A stretch of DNA of 49,492 nucleotides from an uncultured Lachnospiraceae bacterium (GTDB lineage: Bacteria > Bacillota > Clostridia > Lachnospirales > Lachnospiraceae): assembly GCA_902793845.1 (NCBI GenBank), contig CADBFE010000008.1, forward strand, positions 1 to 49,492. The letters are read 5' to 3'. The notes beneath the pieces were generated by a model. The model made no database searches. It saw only the letters and a list, made by a program, of their open reading frames with translations, and had not been told where the DNA came from. Made by a program: the position numbers and the translations under genes. Positions 42,405 to 49,492 of this stretch are shown here, piece by piece; positions within the stretch are counted from its first letter, which is position 1, and every line of letters starts with the position of its first letter.

Positions 42405-43534
42405 AAATAATTATAAAGTCTGTCCGCTGCATTTTCCCATGTATATCTTGCCAGAACAGCCTTTGCGTATTTCTTCTTAAGTATCGTCTCTTCATGGGAC
42501 ACATTACACAGCTCAATCATTTTACTCTTAAGATTTTCGATATCATTATTCTTAAAATACCATACACTCTTCCGGAGTATCTCTCTCATGGCCGAAGCAT
42601 CTGATGAGAGAACTTTACACCCATATCCGAGAGCCTCAAGAGGTGGCAAACCAAAGCCTTCGTACTTCGACGGAAAGACGAAATAGTCTGCGCCTTTATA
42701 AAGATATGGCAAATCGTTATCTTCTATAAATCCAAGAAAATGAATCTTATCAAGTACCTCACTGCCAAAATCCTCTTTGGCACTAAGTATCTTTTCTATC
42801 TTCCATCCACTCCGGCCTGCAAGACACAGGTCAGGTATGTCATTCCCCTCCATTATCAGTTGTCCGTATGCCTTTAATAATAGCGCCAGATTCTTTCTCG
42901 GTTCCAGCGTTGACAAAGTCAATATATATCTGTCAGGCAGATTATACTTTTCTTTAACCTTTACCCCGGCTCCGGCATTTATCAACTGCTTACCGTCAAA
43001 ACCGTCAGGCACTAACAGTATTCTGTCTTCAATGCCTCTGTTTTTTAAAATTGAACTCTGTGAAACAAATGTTTCAATTCTTTTTTTTGAAAAATTTGAT
43101 ACTGTCAAAATGTTTCTGGCACAAAAGAACGTATGAATATTAGAAAGTCTGAAATACCACGCACTCAGCGCTTTCATATTTTCTCCGCAGTCCCAGCATG
43201 CCATATCATGGACCGCAGTTATCACATTGCCCGGTCCGGATATCCATGGTTCAGGGAAAGCAGGAAATATATACGCTCCTGCTCTGATACTGCTTAGTTT
43301 TGCAGGGAGCACCACCTGCCTGAAAAGAAGTTTATTACACTTTTTTATCACAACCGCTCTGACATTCGGTCTCCTTACGATCTCCGCAAACCTTTTATGT
43401 ACCCGCTCTTTAAATATGAGTACGTAGGTATTGTCCTTATGACGGGTGATCATGTGATATGACAGTTCCATGGCATATCTCTCTATACCTGTCAGATGAT
43501 CATATAAATCTGTTAAATCAAATACTATCTTCAT
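42395..43534 (-). CDS. Glycosyltransferase family 4 (first gene of the glycan run)
   Basis: A GT-B transferase of 379 residues. It starts with MKIVFDLTDLYDHLTGIERY, a form common in D-mannose/rhamnose-adding GT4s. It has ILTVSNFSKKRIETF, RYILTLSTLEPRKNLALLLK in the donor domain and FPSKYEGFGLPPLEALGYGC as E-x7-E motif, then SSDASAMREILRKSVWYF. It lies only 14 bases after the hemW stop, with no terminator between, so it may be read from the lepA-hemW transcript. The sugar is unknown. The partner GT4 overlaps its 3' end by 10 bases. Confidence 0.9.
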   Translation of the reverse strand: MKIVFDLTDLYDHLTGIERYAMELSYHMITRHKDNTYVLIFKERVHKRFAEIVRRPNVRAVVIKKCNKLLFRQVVLPAKLSSIRAGAYIFPAFPEPWISGPGNVITAVHDMACWDCGENMKALSAWYFRLSNIHTFFCARNILTVSNFSKKRIETFVSQSSILKNRGIEDRILLVPDGFDGKQLINAGAGVKVKEKYNLPDRYILTLSTLEPRKNLALLLKAYGQLIMEGNDIPDLCLAGRSGWKIEKILSAKEDFGSEVLDKIHFLGFIEDNDLPYLYKGADYFVFPSKYEGFGLPPLEALGYGCKVLSSDASAMREILRKSVWYFKNNDIENLKSKMIELCNVSHEETILKKKYAKAVLARYTWENAADRLYNYLCR

Positions 43535-43548
43535 GTCCCTTTATCACT

Positions 43549-44760
43549 TTATACAAATGCGCTCATCACATAATTGGCCAGGTCCATACCCTTTTTTGTC
43601 AGATAAACATATTTATCATTTTCATCAAGGAGCTCTTCGGCCTTAAACTTTGCGATTTCTTTACCGTAAACATCTTTCGGAAGCATACCGTACGCATCAT
43701 AAAACATTTGTTTACATACGCCGTCATTTAGTCTGAGACCCAGAAACATCATCTCGCTCATTGACTCTTCTTTTGAGAGTTTTTTTATTTCCTTTAAAGC
43801 GAGTTCATCTCTTTCCTCAAACGGTTCTGATGATACATCTGCCATAACGGTTTGGACGTTTTTGTCAAAATCTGCATTCAGATATTCCCCAATATCCGGG
43901 GTGTTTTTATACCGCAGCTCCTCATACATCGATGATGCGCCCAGTCCGAATCCTGCATATTCTTTTCTCGTCCAGTATCCTTTGTTATGCCTGCACTCAT
44001 ATCCTTTAAGTGCATAATTGCTTATCTCATACTGATGATATCCTGCATCTTTAAGGATATCCCGGGTCATATAATATATAGCCCGCTCTTCCTCATCACT
44101 CGGTAGGCTTTTTCTCTCCTCAGCCTCCGCCTCTTCACCGTATATATCAAAAAATGGTGTCCCGGGCTCAATGATCAGCCCGTATGACGATATATGTTCG
44201 GGTCTTAAGCCTGTTACCTTTCGGAGTGTCTTTTCAAAGCCATCCTTGGATTCTCCCGGGAGCCCGCTGATCAGGTCGATATTTATATTTTCAAAACCGG
44301 CCTTTCTGGCTTTGTCATAATTATCAAGGAATTCTTCATAAGTATGTATCCTGCCGAGCTTACGGAGCATATCATTATCGGCTGACTGGAGTCCCATGCT
44401 GATACGGTTTATGCCCGCCGTCCTGTATGACAGTAATTTTTTGTCACTTAGTGTCCCCGGATTACTCTCGATGGTAAATTCCACATCTCCCGCTACATTA
44501 AACGAAGTAAATACAGTCTCCGAGATATCCGTTGTAAGCGCCGGATCCAGTATCGATGGTGTGCCTCCGCCTATAAATACAGATGAGACTTCCCTGTTTC
44601 CATATAAACCGGCGTACGCTTTTACCTCCCTTATAAGTGCCCGGACATATTCACCGTGGATATCTTCGCATCCGGGAAAAGAGAGAAAATCGCAGTAATT
44701 ACATTTACGTACACAAAAAGGAATATGAATATAGATTTCCAGTTCTTTATTTGTCTTCAT
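43549..44760 (-). CDS. hemW: HemW-type radical SAM protein
   Basis: HemW is a heme-binding radical SAM protein (heme chaperone), once mislabelled as oxygen-independent coproporphyrinogen oxidase. The 403-residue protein has [15 protein letters not shown], where Cys16, Cys20 and Cys23 make the CxxxCxxC cluster. GGGTPS follows, then [14 protein letters not shown]. It has the HNKGYW motif, the HemW HNxxYW signature that separates it from HemN, and a C-terminal winged-helix-like domain. The ATG at 44760 lies inside the last codons of lepA, giving a 14-base overlap and coupling. The lepA-hemW order is usual in Firmicutes. Confidence 0.92.
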   Translation of the reverse strand: MKTNKELEIYIHIPFCVRKCNYCDFLSFPGCEDIHGEYVRALIREVKAYAGLYGNREVSSVFIGGGTPSILDPALTTDISETVFTSFNVAGDVEFTIESNPGTLSDKKLLSYRTAGINRISMGLQSADNDMLRKLGRIHTYEEFLDNYDKARKAGFENINIDLISGLPGESKDGFEKTLRKVTGLRPEHISSYGLIIEPGTPFFDIYGEEAEAEERKSLPSDEEERAIYYMTRDILKDAGYHQYEISNYALKGYECRHNKGYWTRKEYAGFGLGASSMYEELRYKNTPDIGEYLNADFDKNVQTVMADVSSEPFEERDELALKEIKKLSKEESMSEMMFLGLRLNDGVCKQMFYDAYGMLPKDVYGKEIAKFKAEELLDENDKYVYLTKKGMDLANYVMSAFV

Positions 44761-46555
44761 CAAGCTTAAGCACGCTCATAAATGCTGCCTGAGGCACCTC
44801 TACGGTTCCTATCTGACGCATTCTCTTCTTACCCTCTTTCTGCTTCTCGAGGAGTTTCTTTTTACGTGTTATATCACCGCCGTAGCACTTGGCGAGTACA
44901 TCTTTTCGAAGAGCTTTTACTGTCTCCCTGGCGATTATCTTGCCTCCGATAGCTGCCTGGATAGGTACTTCAAATAAATGTCTCGGGATTTCTTCCTTCA
45001 GACGCTCACACATCTTGCGTCCTCTCTCGTATGCATTACCCTCAAATACGATAAATGAGAGTGCATCCACTTCCTCATGATTTATGAGTATGTCGAGCTT
45101 CACAAGTTTTGAGCGCTCATATCCCTTAAGTTCATAGTCAAATGATGCATATCCCTTTGATCTTGATTTAAGAGCATCAAAGAAATCATAGATGATCTCA
45201 TTAAGGGGCATATCATATTTAAGGAGTGCCCTGTTGGCTTCTATATATTCCATTGAGATATATACGCCGCGCCTCTCCTGGCACAGTTCCATGATAGGTC
45301 CGATGAAATCTTTTGTGACCATTATCTCTGCCTTGACCACGGGCTCTTCCATATGATCGATCTCAGACGGATCCGGGAGATTTGACGGGTTGGTCAGCTC
45401 TATCATCTCGCCATTTGTCTTGTATACTTTGTAAATTACACCGGGAGCTGTAGTCACAAGGTCCAGATTATACTCACGCTCGAGTCTCTCCTGGATGACC
45501 TCCAGATGGAGGAGTCCGAGGAAACCGCATCTGAATCCAAATCCCAGTGCTACCGATGTCTCAGGCTCATAAAATAATGAGGCATCGTTTAACTGAAGCT
45601 TTTCTAGGGCATCCCTAAGGTCAGGATACTTGGCTCCGTCTGCAGGATAGAGTCCGCAGTAAACCATGGACAGTACCTTCTTGTATCCGGGCAGTGCGTT
45701 TTCGCATGGATTTTCCCTGTTTGTGACTGTATCACCTACTGCCGTATCCTTTACATTCTTGATGGATGCTGTTATATATCCAACCATTCCGGCTGACAGT
45801 TCATCGCAGGGTATAAACTGACCGGCTCCGAAATATCCGACCTCCACAACATCAGCCGTGGCACCGGTCGCCATCATCTTTATGGGTGTACCCTTCTTCA
45901 CAGTACCGTCAAATATTCTGACAAATACGATGACGCCCTTATACGGATCATAAAGGGAGTCAAATATAAGAGCCTTTAACGGCGCAGCCGAATCGCCCTT
46001 TGGTGCAGGGAATTTCTCCACAACTGCCTCAAGGACATCCTCTATGCCTATACCGTTTTTAGCTGAGATAAGGGGACACCCTTCCGCCTCGATGCCGATG
46101 ACATCCTCTATCTCTTCTATTACTCTCTGGGGTTCTGCGCTTGGCAGGTCTATCTTATTTATAACGGGAAATACTTCCAGATCGTGGTCAAGTGCCAGAT
46201 ACACGTTGGCAAGGGTCTGGGCCTCTATGCCCTGGGCTGCATCCACTATGAGGATTGCTCCGTCACAGGCTGCCAGTGCACGGCTGACCTCGTAGTTAAA
46301 GTCAACATGTCCCGGTGTATCAATGAGGTTGAATATATATTCCTCTCCGTTTTTAGCTTTATATATGGTACGCACGGTCTGGGCTTTTATTGTGATGCCT
46401 CTCTCCCGCTCCAGATCCATATTGTCGAGGACCTGCTCCTGCATCTCACGCTGGGTGAGGAGTCCGGTCTTTTCTATTATTCTGTCAGCCAGTGTCGATT
46501 TGCCGTGGTCGATATGGGCTACGATGCAAAAGTTTCTAATATGCTGCTGATCCAT
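44747..46555 (-). CDS. lepA: Elongation factor 4 (LepA)
   Basis: LepA is a ribosome-associated GTPase of 602 residues, typical length. The GTPase domain has [14 protein letters not shown] (G1), [12 protein letters not shown] (G2), [16 protein letters not shown] (G3) and [10 protein letters not shown] (G4). EF-G-like domains II, III and V follow, with the LepA-specific C-terminal domain including [20 protein letters not shown]. The ATG is preceded by GGAG. A promoter lies about 70 bases upstream. It heads an operon with hemW that may extend into the glycan genes. Confidence 0.97.
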   Translation of the reverse strand: MDQQHIRNFCIVAHIDHGKSTLADRIIEKTGLLTQREMQEQVLDNMDLERERGITIKAQTVRTIYKAKNGEEYIFNLIDTPGHVDFNYEVSRALAACDGAILIVDAAQGIEAQTLANVYLALDHDLEVFPVINKIDLPSAEPQRVIEEIEDVIGIEAEGCPLISAKNGIGIEDVLEAVVEKFPAPKGDSAAPLKALIFDSLYDPYKGVIVFVRIFDGTVKKGTPIKMMATGATADVVEVGYFGAGQFIPCDELSAGMVGYITASIKNVKDTAVGDTVTNRENPCENALPGYKKVLSMVYCGLYPADGAKYPDLRDALEKLQLNDASLFYEPETSVALGFGFRCGFLGLLHLEVIQERLEREYNLDLVTTAPGVIYKVYKTNGEMIELTNPSNLPDPSEIDHMEEPVVKAEIMVTKDFIGPIMELCQERRGVYISMEYIEANRALLKYDMPLNEIIYDFFDALKSRSKGYASFDYELKGYERSKLVKLDILINHEEVDALSFIVFEGNAYERGRKMCERLKEEIPRHLFEVPIQAAIGGKIIARETVKALRKDVLAKCYGGDITRKKKLLEKQKEGKKRMRQIGTVEVPQAAFMSVLKLDEDK

Positions 46556-46625
46556 TTATCATGCTCCGTTTCGTCAGTATATATCAGTGTAAACAGGCTT
46601 TCTGTCTGTTTACATAATCCATAAA

Positions 46626-46654
46626 ATTATATCAAAAAAATAAATGTTTGTATA
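46626..46654 (-). promoter_or_regulatory. Probable promoter of lepA
   Basis: TATACA (46649-46654), a 17-bp spacer and TATAAT (46626-46631) on the minus strand, about 70 bases before the lepA start. The -10 is perfect; the -35 is only partly conserved. Confidence 0.6.
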
Positions 46655-46684
46655 TTGCGACTCATACCCGGACACAGTTTAATC

Positions 46685-46713
46685 TTGTCACATAGTTTTG
46701 AATACTATATACT
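46685..46713 (+). promoter_or_regulatory. Promoter of the DUF1836 gene
   Basis: TTGTCA (46685-46690), a 17-bp spacer and TATACT (46708-46713), about 45 bases before the start codon. It is divergent from the lepA promoter. Confidence 0.65.
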
Positions 46714-46758
46714 ATAGTCTGTACGGAAAAATCTGATAATTATCGGAGAATAAATATA

Positions 46759-47418
46759 ATGACCATCGATACGGAAGATCTTTTAAACAGCATAATGGCG
46801 AGCCTGGACAGGATTGCATTTGTCAGGAGCGGTGATATACCCAACATCGATCTGTATATGGATCAGGTGACTACATTCATGGATCGCAATCTTGCCAACA
46901 CCACCCGTTTTAAAAACGAGGACAAGGTACTGACCAAGACCATGATAAACAATTATGCCAAGAATGATCTCCTCCCTCCTCCCATTAAAAAGAAGTATTC
47001 CAAGGAACACGTCCTGGTCCTCATACTCATATATTATTTTAAAAATGTCCTCTCCATCAGCGATATCCAGAGGATATTAAATCCCCTGACGGAGAAGTAT
47101 TTTGGCAGTGACAAAGATCTGTCCATCAAGGAGATATATGATGAAGTCGCAGACCTTGGCGATGATTACATCGACAGACTTAAAGAAGACGTCAGAGCCA
47201 AGTACACCGAATCGACAAAGTGTTTTAAGGATGTAAAGGGTGAAGACAAGGAATTCCTCGAAGTATTCTCATTCATCTGCCTCCTCGTATTTGATATATA
47301 TACAAAGAAACTGATCATCGAAAAGATGCTTGATGACTATGCAAACAGGAAATCAAAGGCAGAAGAAACCAGATCAGGTAAAACCTCAAAAAGTGATAAG
47401 AAAAAAGCGGAGAAGTAA
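46759..47418 (+). CDS. DUF1836 protein, predicted MerR-like regulator
   Basis: The 219-residue protein matches DUF1836, a Firmicute family with an N-terminal MerR-like helix-turn-helix: LTKTMINNYAKNDLLPPPIK, then KKYSKEHVLVLILIYYFKN. The rest is helical and ends in a Lys/Ser-rich tail (about 195-219). Family members are thought to be DNA-binding regulators, but their targets are not known to me. The ATG follows a GGAG-like site. It is on the plus strand, divergent from lepA, with its own promoter. Its stop codon touches the stop of the convergent gene; both lie in a bidirectional terminator. Confidence 0.85.
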   Translation: MTIDTEDLLNSIMASLDRIAFVRSGDIPNIDLYMDQVTTFMDRNLANTTRFKNEDKVLTKTMINNYAKNDLLPPPIKKKYSKEHVLVLILIYYFKNVLSISDIQRILNPLTEKYFGSDKDLSIKEIYDEVADLGDDYIDRLKEDVRAKYTESTKCFKDVKGEDKEFLEVFSFICLLVFDIYTKKLIIEKMLDDYANRKSKAEETRSGKTSKSDKKKAEK

Positions 47419-47433
47419 TTACTTCATCCGCTT
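47403..47433. terminator. Bidirectional terminator spanning two touching stop codons
   Basis: AAGCGGA pairs with TCCGCTT around the self-complementary GAAGTAATTACTTC, whose centre is the TAA|TTA junction of the two convergent genes. Six A residues precede it, giving a T run for the minus-strand gene; CTTT follows for the plus strand. Confidence 0.8.
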
Positions 47434-47886
47434 TACTATTTCATCATATTGTTTATACATTTTCTGAACACCGTTTTCCAGTGTGTAATAATGCATGATA
47501 TAGGGCACCAGCAGTACGAGTATGACCGCAAACAGTACGATCAGGCCTATACTCGGTGCAAAATATGTCATGACAAATACCGTAAAAGCGAGGATTGCAA
47601 ACAGTACCATCACTATCAGATGTACCAGCCTCTCATGGGAGAAAAACGCAATCTGCTCAAGGTGTCTTATCAGCAGCAGCTCATATTCCTTTCTCGTAGG
47701 TGCCACATCTTTTTTCGCAAATGTTCCATGATTACCCTCTGTATCAAAGGAAGCCGTCACCGGCAACTCTCCTGCCAGTATTTTATCTATAAAAGCAAGG
47801 TATGCCTTTATTCTCTTTTTCATATAATCATCCTCCGTCACGCAATATGACAATTTCATATTAGGATCTTTCACTTTATTTTTCAT
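47419..47886 (-). CDS. Hypothetical small membrane protein, two helices
   Basis: I do not recognise a family. The 155-residue protein has a soluble N-terminal ~85 residues with YMKKRIKAYLAFIDKIL and ELLLIRHLEQIAFFSHERL. Two adjacent hydrophobic segments follow (about 90-112 and 115-135; VMVLFAILAFTVFVMTYFAP is the first), with a short basic tail. This is the build of many small clostridial membrane proteins. The ATG lies five bases after the stop of the metallopeptidase-like gene, so they are probably one transcript. Its 3' end is the bidirectional terminator. A pair with the M50-like gene upstream is possible. Confidence 0.7.
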   Translation of the reverse strand: MKNKVKDPNMKLSYCVTEDDYMKKRIKAYLAFIDKILAGELPVTASFDTEGNHGTFAKKDVAPTRKEYELLLIRHLEQIAFFSHERLVHLIVMVLFAILAFTVFVMTYFAPSIGLIVLFAVILVLLVPYIMHYYTLENGVQKMYKQYDEIVKRMK

Positions 47887-47890
47887 ATCA

Positions 47891-48490
47891 TTATACCGAT
47901 TTAAAACCGCTCTGTATCATATCCTGAATATCGATATTCCCACCGTAGAGTGTCAGGAATGCTATCACAAAGAACAGGAAAAAAACAAATACTATTCCCT
48001 TTAAATATCCTTTTATATCAGCTCCCGACATATCCATATGCAGCAGGATGCAAAACGCCAGAAAGCCCAGTAAAATCATAGCCCATACAGGCAATGCGAC
48101 TTTTGCAAATACAAAAGATATGACACCTTCTGCAAGGAGACCCATGATAACAGGGGCACAGGCTGAAAACGAGAGCTGCATGGATCTGTTTATCCACGGT
48201 CCCCTGGTCTTTATCTCAACCGATCCAAGCTGATTGCCCTGCTTATGATACAGCGATATCTTTTCTATCTTGGCTCCTGTGATAAAAGCAAACAGTGCAT
48301 GGGACAGTTCATGATACATGACTCCCGGAAATGTAAGTGTATTGGCCACAAACAGATAAAGTTTACCGCCGATTATACGGCTGAGTATTATTGTGACGAT
48401 GAAATTAATGATCATCCCTATCAGGGGAATGATGATTATGACTCCGAGTGATATAAGTGCGCTGTATTTTAATAAAACAAGTATATTCAT
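47891..48490 (-). CDS. M50-like membrane protein with HELSH motif
   Basis: The 199-residue protein has four or five hydrophobic segments. Near residue 55-70 is VMYHELSHALFAFITGAKIE, where HELSH matches the HExxH zinc site of M50 site-2 proteases, followed by SLYHKQGNQLGSVEIKTRGP. The typical second motif, a late Asp near NxxPxxxxDGG, is not evident, so activity is uncertain. B. subtilis YfzA/YwmB-like proteins of this type are known only as membrane proteins. It is cotranscribed with the small gene downstream. A membrane-embedded peptidase is the best guess. Confidence 0.7.
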   Translation of the reverse strand: MNILVLLKYSALISLGVIIIIPLIGMIINFIVTIILSRIIGGKLYLFVANTLTFPGVMYHELSHALFAFITGAKIEKISLYHKQGNQLGSVEIKTRGPWINRSMQLSFSACAPVIMGLLAEGVISFVFAKVALPVWAMILLGFLAFCILLHMDMSGADIKGYLKGIVFVFFLFFVIAFLTLYGGNIDIQDMIQSGFKSV

Positions 48491-48509
48491 AATCTGCCCT
48501 GTCTTTTAG

Positions 48510-48538
48510 AAAAAAAGGAACCGTTTTACCGGTTCCTT
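48510..48538 (-). terminator. Terminator of the cold-shock gene
   Basis: AAGGAACCG and CGGTTCCTT form a nine-bp stem with a six-base loop, followed on the minus strand by a run of T residues. It lies about 35 bases after the stop. Confidence 0.9.
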
Positions 48539-48572
48539 CATGCTTAACGAAACTAAAAATATGTCAATCAGA

Positions 48573-48776
48573 TTAAGCGAGAACTGTGACATTAGCAGCC
48601 TGAGGCTTTCCATTGTCGCCGTCTACAACTTCGAACTCAACCTTCTGACCCTCGTTCAGTGTCTTGTATCCATCGATCTGGATAGCTGAGAAGTGAACAA
48701 AGATATCATCTGAGTTCTCAACTGAGATGAAACCATAACCTTTCTGTGCGTTAAACCACTTAACTGTACCTTGCAT
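48573..48776 (-). CDS. CspA-family cold-shock protein
   Basis: A 67-residue single-domain RNA chaperone. It has the two RNA-binding motifs KGYGFISVE (RNP1) and DIFVHFSAI (RNP2), and starts [11 protein letters not shown] as usual. The ATG at 48776 follows GGAGG by nine bases; a few upstream in-frame codons are not needed. It has a TTTACT-17 bp-TATAGT promoter (48828-48856) and a GNRA-type hairpin, GGTTGC-GAAA-GCAAACC, in its leader. Its own terminator follows, so it is monocistronic. Members may be cold-induced or constitutive. Confidence 0.95.
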   Translation of the reverse strand: MQGTVKWFNAQKGYGFISVENSDDIFVHFSAIQIDGYKTLNEGQKVEFEVVDGDNGKPQAANVTVLA

Positions 48777-48827
48777 GTTAAGTACCTCCAAAAAATAAAA
48801 ATCCGGTTTGCTTTCGCAACCTATGTA

Positions 48828-48856
48828 ACTATACCACTTTTTAAAGGTAAAGTAAA
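48828..48856 (-). promoter_or_regulatory. Promoter of the cold-shock gene
   Basis: TTTACT (48851-48856), a 17-bp spacer and TATAGT (48828-48833) on the minus strand, about 50 bases before the start. Confidence 0.65.
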
Positions 48857-48881
48857 ATAATAATATTTTATATTCAGGGAC

Positions 48882-48916
48882 AAAAAAACAACGGGATGAC
48901 GGGCCCGTTGTTTTTT
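48882..48916 (-). terminator. Terminator of rpsT
   Basis: AAAAAACAACGGG and CCCGTTGTTTTTT pair as a 13-bp stem with an eight-base loop; A and T runs at both sides allow use in either direction. It lies about 30 bases after the rpsT stop. Confidence 0.9.
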
Positions 48917-48944
48917 CGTTTATATCATTCAGACTGACTTACTA

Positions 48945-49208
48945 TTAAGCCATCTTGTTTACTGCAAGATTAAGACGTGAGATCTTTCTTGAAGCGTAGT
49001 TCTTGTGATAAACACCTTTCTTTGTTGCCTTGTCGATAGCACTTATAGCATTCTTAAGTGCAACCTGAGCGGCATCCTTATCACCGGCTTCAATTGCAGC
49101 GTATACTTTCTTTACGACAGTCTTAACGCCTGATCTAATTGCCTTATTTCTCTCAGCTCTTGTCTCAGTAACCAGAATTCTCTTCTTTGCAGATTTAATA
49201 TTAGCCAA
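48945..49208 (-). CDS. rpsT: 30S ribosomal protein S20
   Basis: The 87-residue basic protein binds 16S rRNA near the 5' domain. It begins [11 protein letters not shown] and has [18 protein letters not shown] and [20 protein letters not shown], all S20 signatures. The start codon is TTG, nine bases after GGAGG; there is no ATG alternative. E. coli rpsT also uses TTG (UUG), which there is part of S20 autoregulation. It has a strong promoter whose -35 lies over the hisA stop, a leader of about 90 bases and a strong terminator. Confidence 0.97.
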   Translation of the reverse strand: MANIKSAKKRILVTETRAERNKAIRSGVKTVVKKVYAAIEAGDKDAAQVALKNAISAIDKATKKGVYHKNYASRKISRLNLAVNKMA

Positions 49209-49302
49209 GACTTTTTACCTCCGTGAAATAATTCGTTTTATTAATATCTTATGTTTGACATCAAAGCCGGACACGGACAGTTTCGTTCAAACATACCTAC
49301 AT

Positions 49303-49331
49303 ATAATATGAAATATATACTTTAATGTCAA
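49303..49331 (-). promoter_or_regulatory. Promoter of rpsT, overlapping the hisA stop codon
   Basis: TTGACA (49326-49331), a 17-bp spacer and TATTAT (49303-49308) on the minus strand. The -35 includes the TGA stop of hisA. The match is near perfect. Confidence 0.8.
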
Positions 49332-49492
49332 GTCCTAAAATTACACATTTCAAGGACTTTATCAAAATTCATCGTCCCTCCGAAGAGATCAAGTGCGCTG
49401 CCTACAGTCACGTTGACCCTGCCTGCGCCAATCGAATATATTTTTTCAAGATCTTCAAAGTTTCTGACGCCGCCTGCATATGTGACCGGGAT
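49328..49492 (-). CDS. hisA: HisA, C-terminal 54 residues (eukaryote-like type; 5' part outside window)
   Basis: HisA isomerises ProFAR to PRFAR in histidine synthesis. Only the end is visible: IPVTYAGGVRNFEDLEKIY, then GRVNVTVGSALDLFGGTMNF and a short tail ending CNFRT. The YAGG and GSALDLFGG segments are the phosphate-binding loops of the TIM barrel. They match yeast His6 (VTYAGG...GSSLDIFGG) rather than the common bacterial HisA, in which the loops read ASGG and GRALY. The frame runs off the right edge of the window. No other his gene is visible. Confident as a HisA-type isomerase; the eukaryote-like grouping is by motif. Confidence 0.85.
   Translation of the reverse strand: MPVTYAGGVRNFEDLEKIYSIGAGRVNVTVGSALDLFGGTMNFDKVLEMCNFRT

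Noticed and set aside
46703-46717. ACTATA-rich palindrome in the lepA/DUF1836 divergent region as an operator
   Set aside because: It overlaps the -10 region of the DUF1836 promoter and is simple AT-rich sequence; no second site supports it.
1-49492. CRISPR arrays, tRNA or rRNA genes, phage genes, plasmid origins
   Set aside because: None was seen by eye on either strand; regular spaced repeats and cloverleaf-like ends are missing.

Overview
The window looks like chromosomal DNA of a low-to-moderate-GC anaerobic Firmicute, most likely Clostridia and probably Lachnospiraceae. The signs are strong AGGAGG ribosome sites, TTGACA/TTTACA - 17 bp - TATAAT promoters, NrdR, a DUF1836 regulator, a CsbB/YfhO-type glycan system and a eukaryote-like HisA. 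The genus is not determined. Nearly all genes lie on the minus strand, so operons read from high to low coordinates; only two genes (32651 and 46759) are on the plus strand.

Layout, low to high coordinates. (1) 1-11 kb is a very AT-rich surface-glycan block. It holds a TPP-dependent enzyme cut by the window edge, glucose-1-phosphate cytidylyltransferase (rfbF), a small formyltransferase, a truncated relic of a YfhO-type membrane protein, and three full-length YfhO paralogues in tandem. (2) 11.5-21.5 kb is a type IV pilus and DNA-processing block: major pilin, a 66-aa orphan gene, pilC, pilB, dprA, comM and pilT. It is followed by a sirtuin-like protein that has lost its active-site motifs, and by cheV. 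(3) 21.5-26.8 kb holds a lipoprotein, a polyprenyl-phosphate-type GT2, a two-component system, a coiled-coil membrane protein and nrdR. (4) 26.9-29.7 kb is an AT-rich three-gene cassette (methyltransferase, membrane-anchored GT2, ATP-grasp ligase) lying between nrdR and pnp. (5) 29.7-32.4 kb is rpsO-pnp with its RNA control elements. (6) 33.3-43.5 kb is a polysaccharide locus: three GT4 and one GT2 glycosyltransferases, a DUF268 methyltransferase, an unknown protein, an ABC flippase-like exporter, rfbH and rfbG. (7) 43.5-49.5 kb is housekeeping: hemW, lepA, a DUF1836 gene, two small membrane proteins, a cold-shock protein, rpsT and the 3' end of hisA.

How the genes may work together. RfbF, RfbG and RfbH are successive enzymes of CDP-3,6-dideoxyhexose synthesis, but here they are split between two loci about 31 kb apart. 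With the TPP enzyme beside rfbF they suggest a branched, yersiniose-like CDP sugar. The two membrane-anchored GT2 proteins (22.3 and 28.1 kb) are candidates to make the lipid-phosphate sugars used by the three YfhO proteins outside the membrane. The pilus genes sit around dprA and comM, which argues for a DNA-uptake role as well as motility. No tRNA, rRNA, CRISPR array, intact insertion sequence or phage gene was seen.
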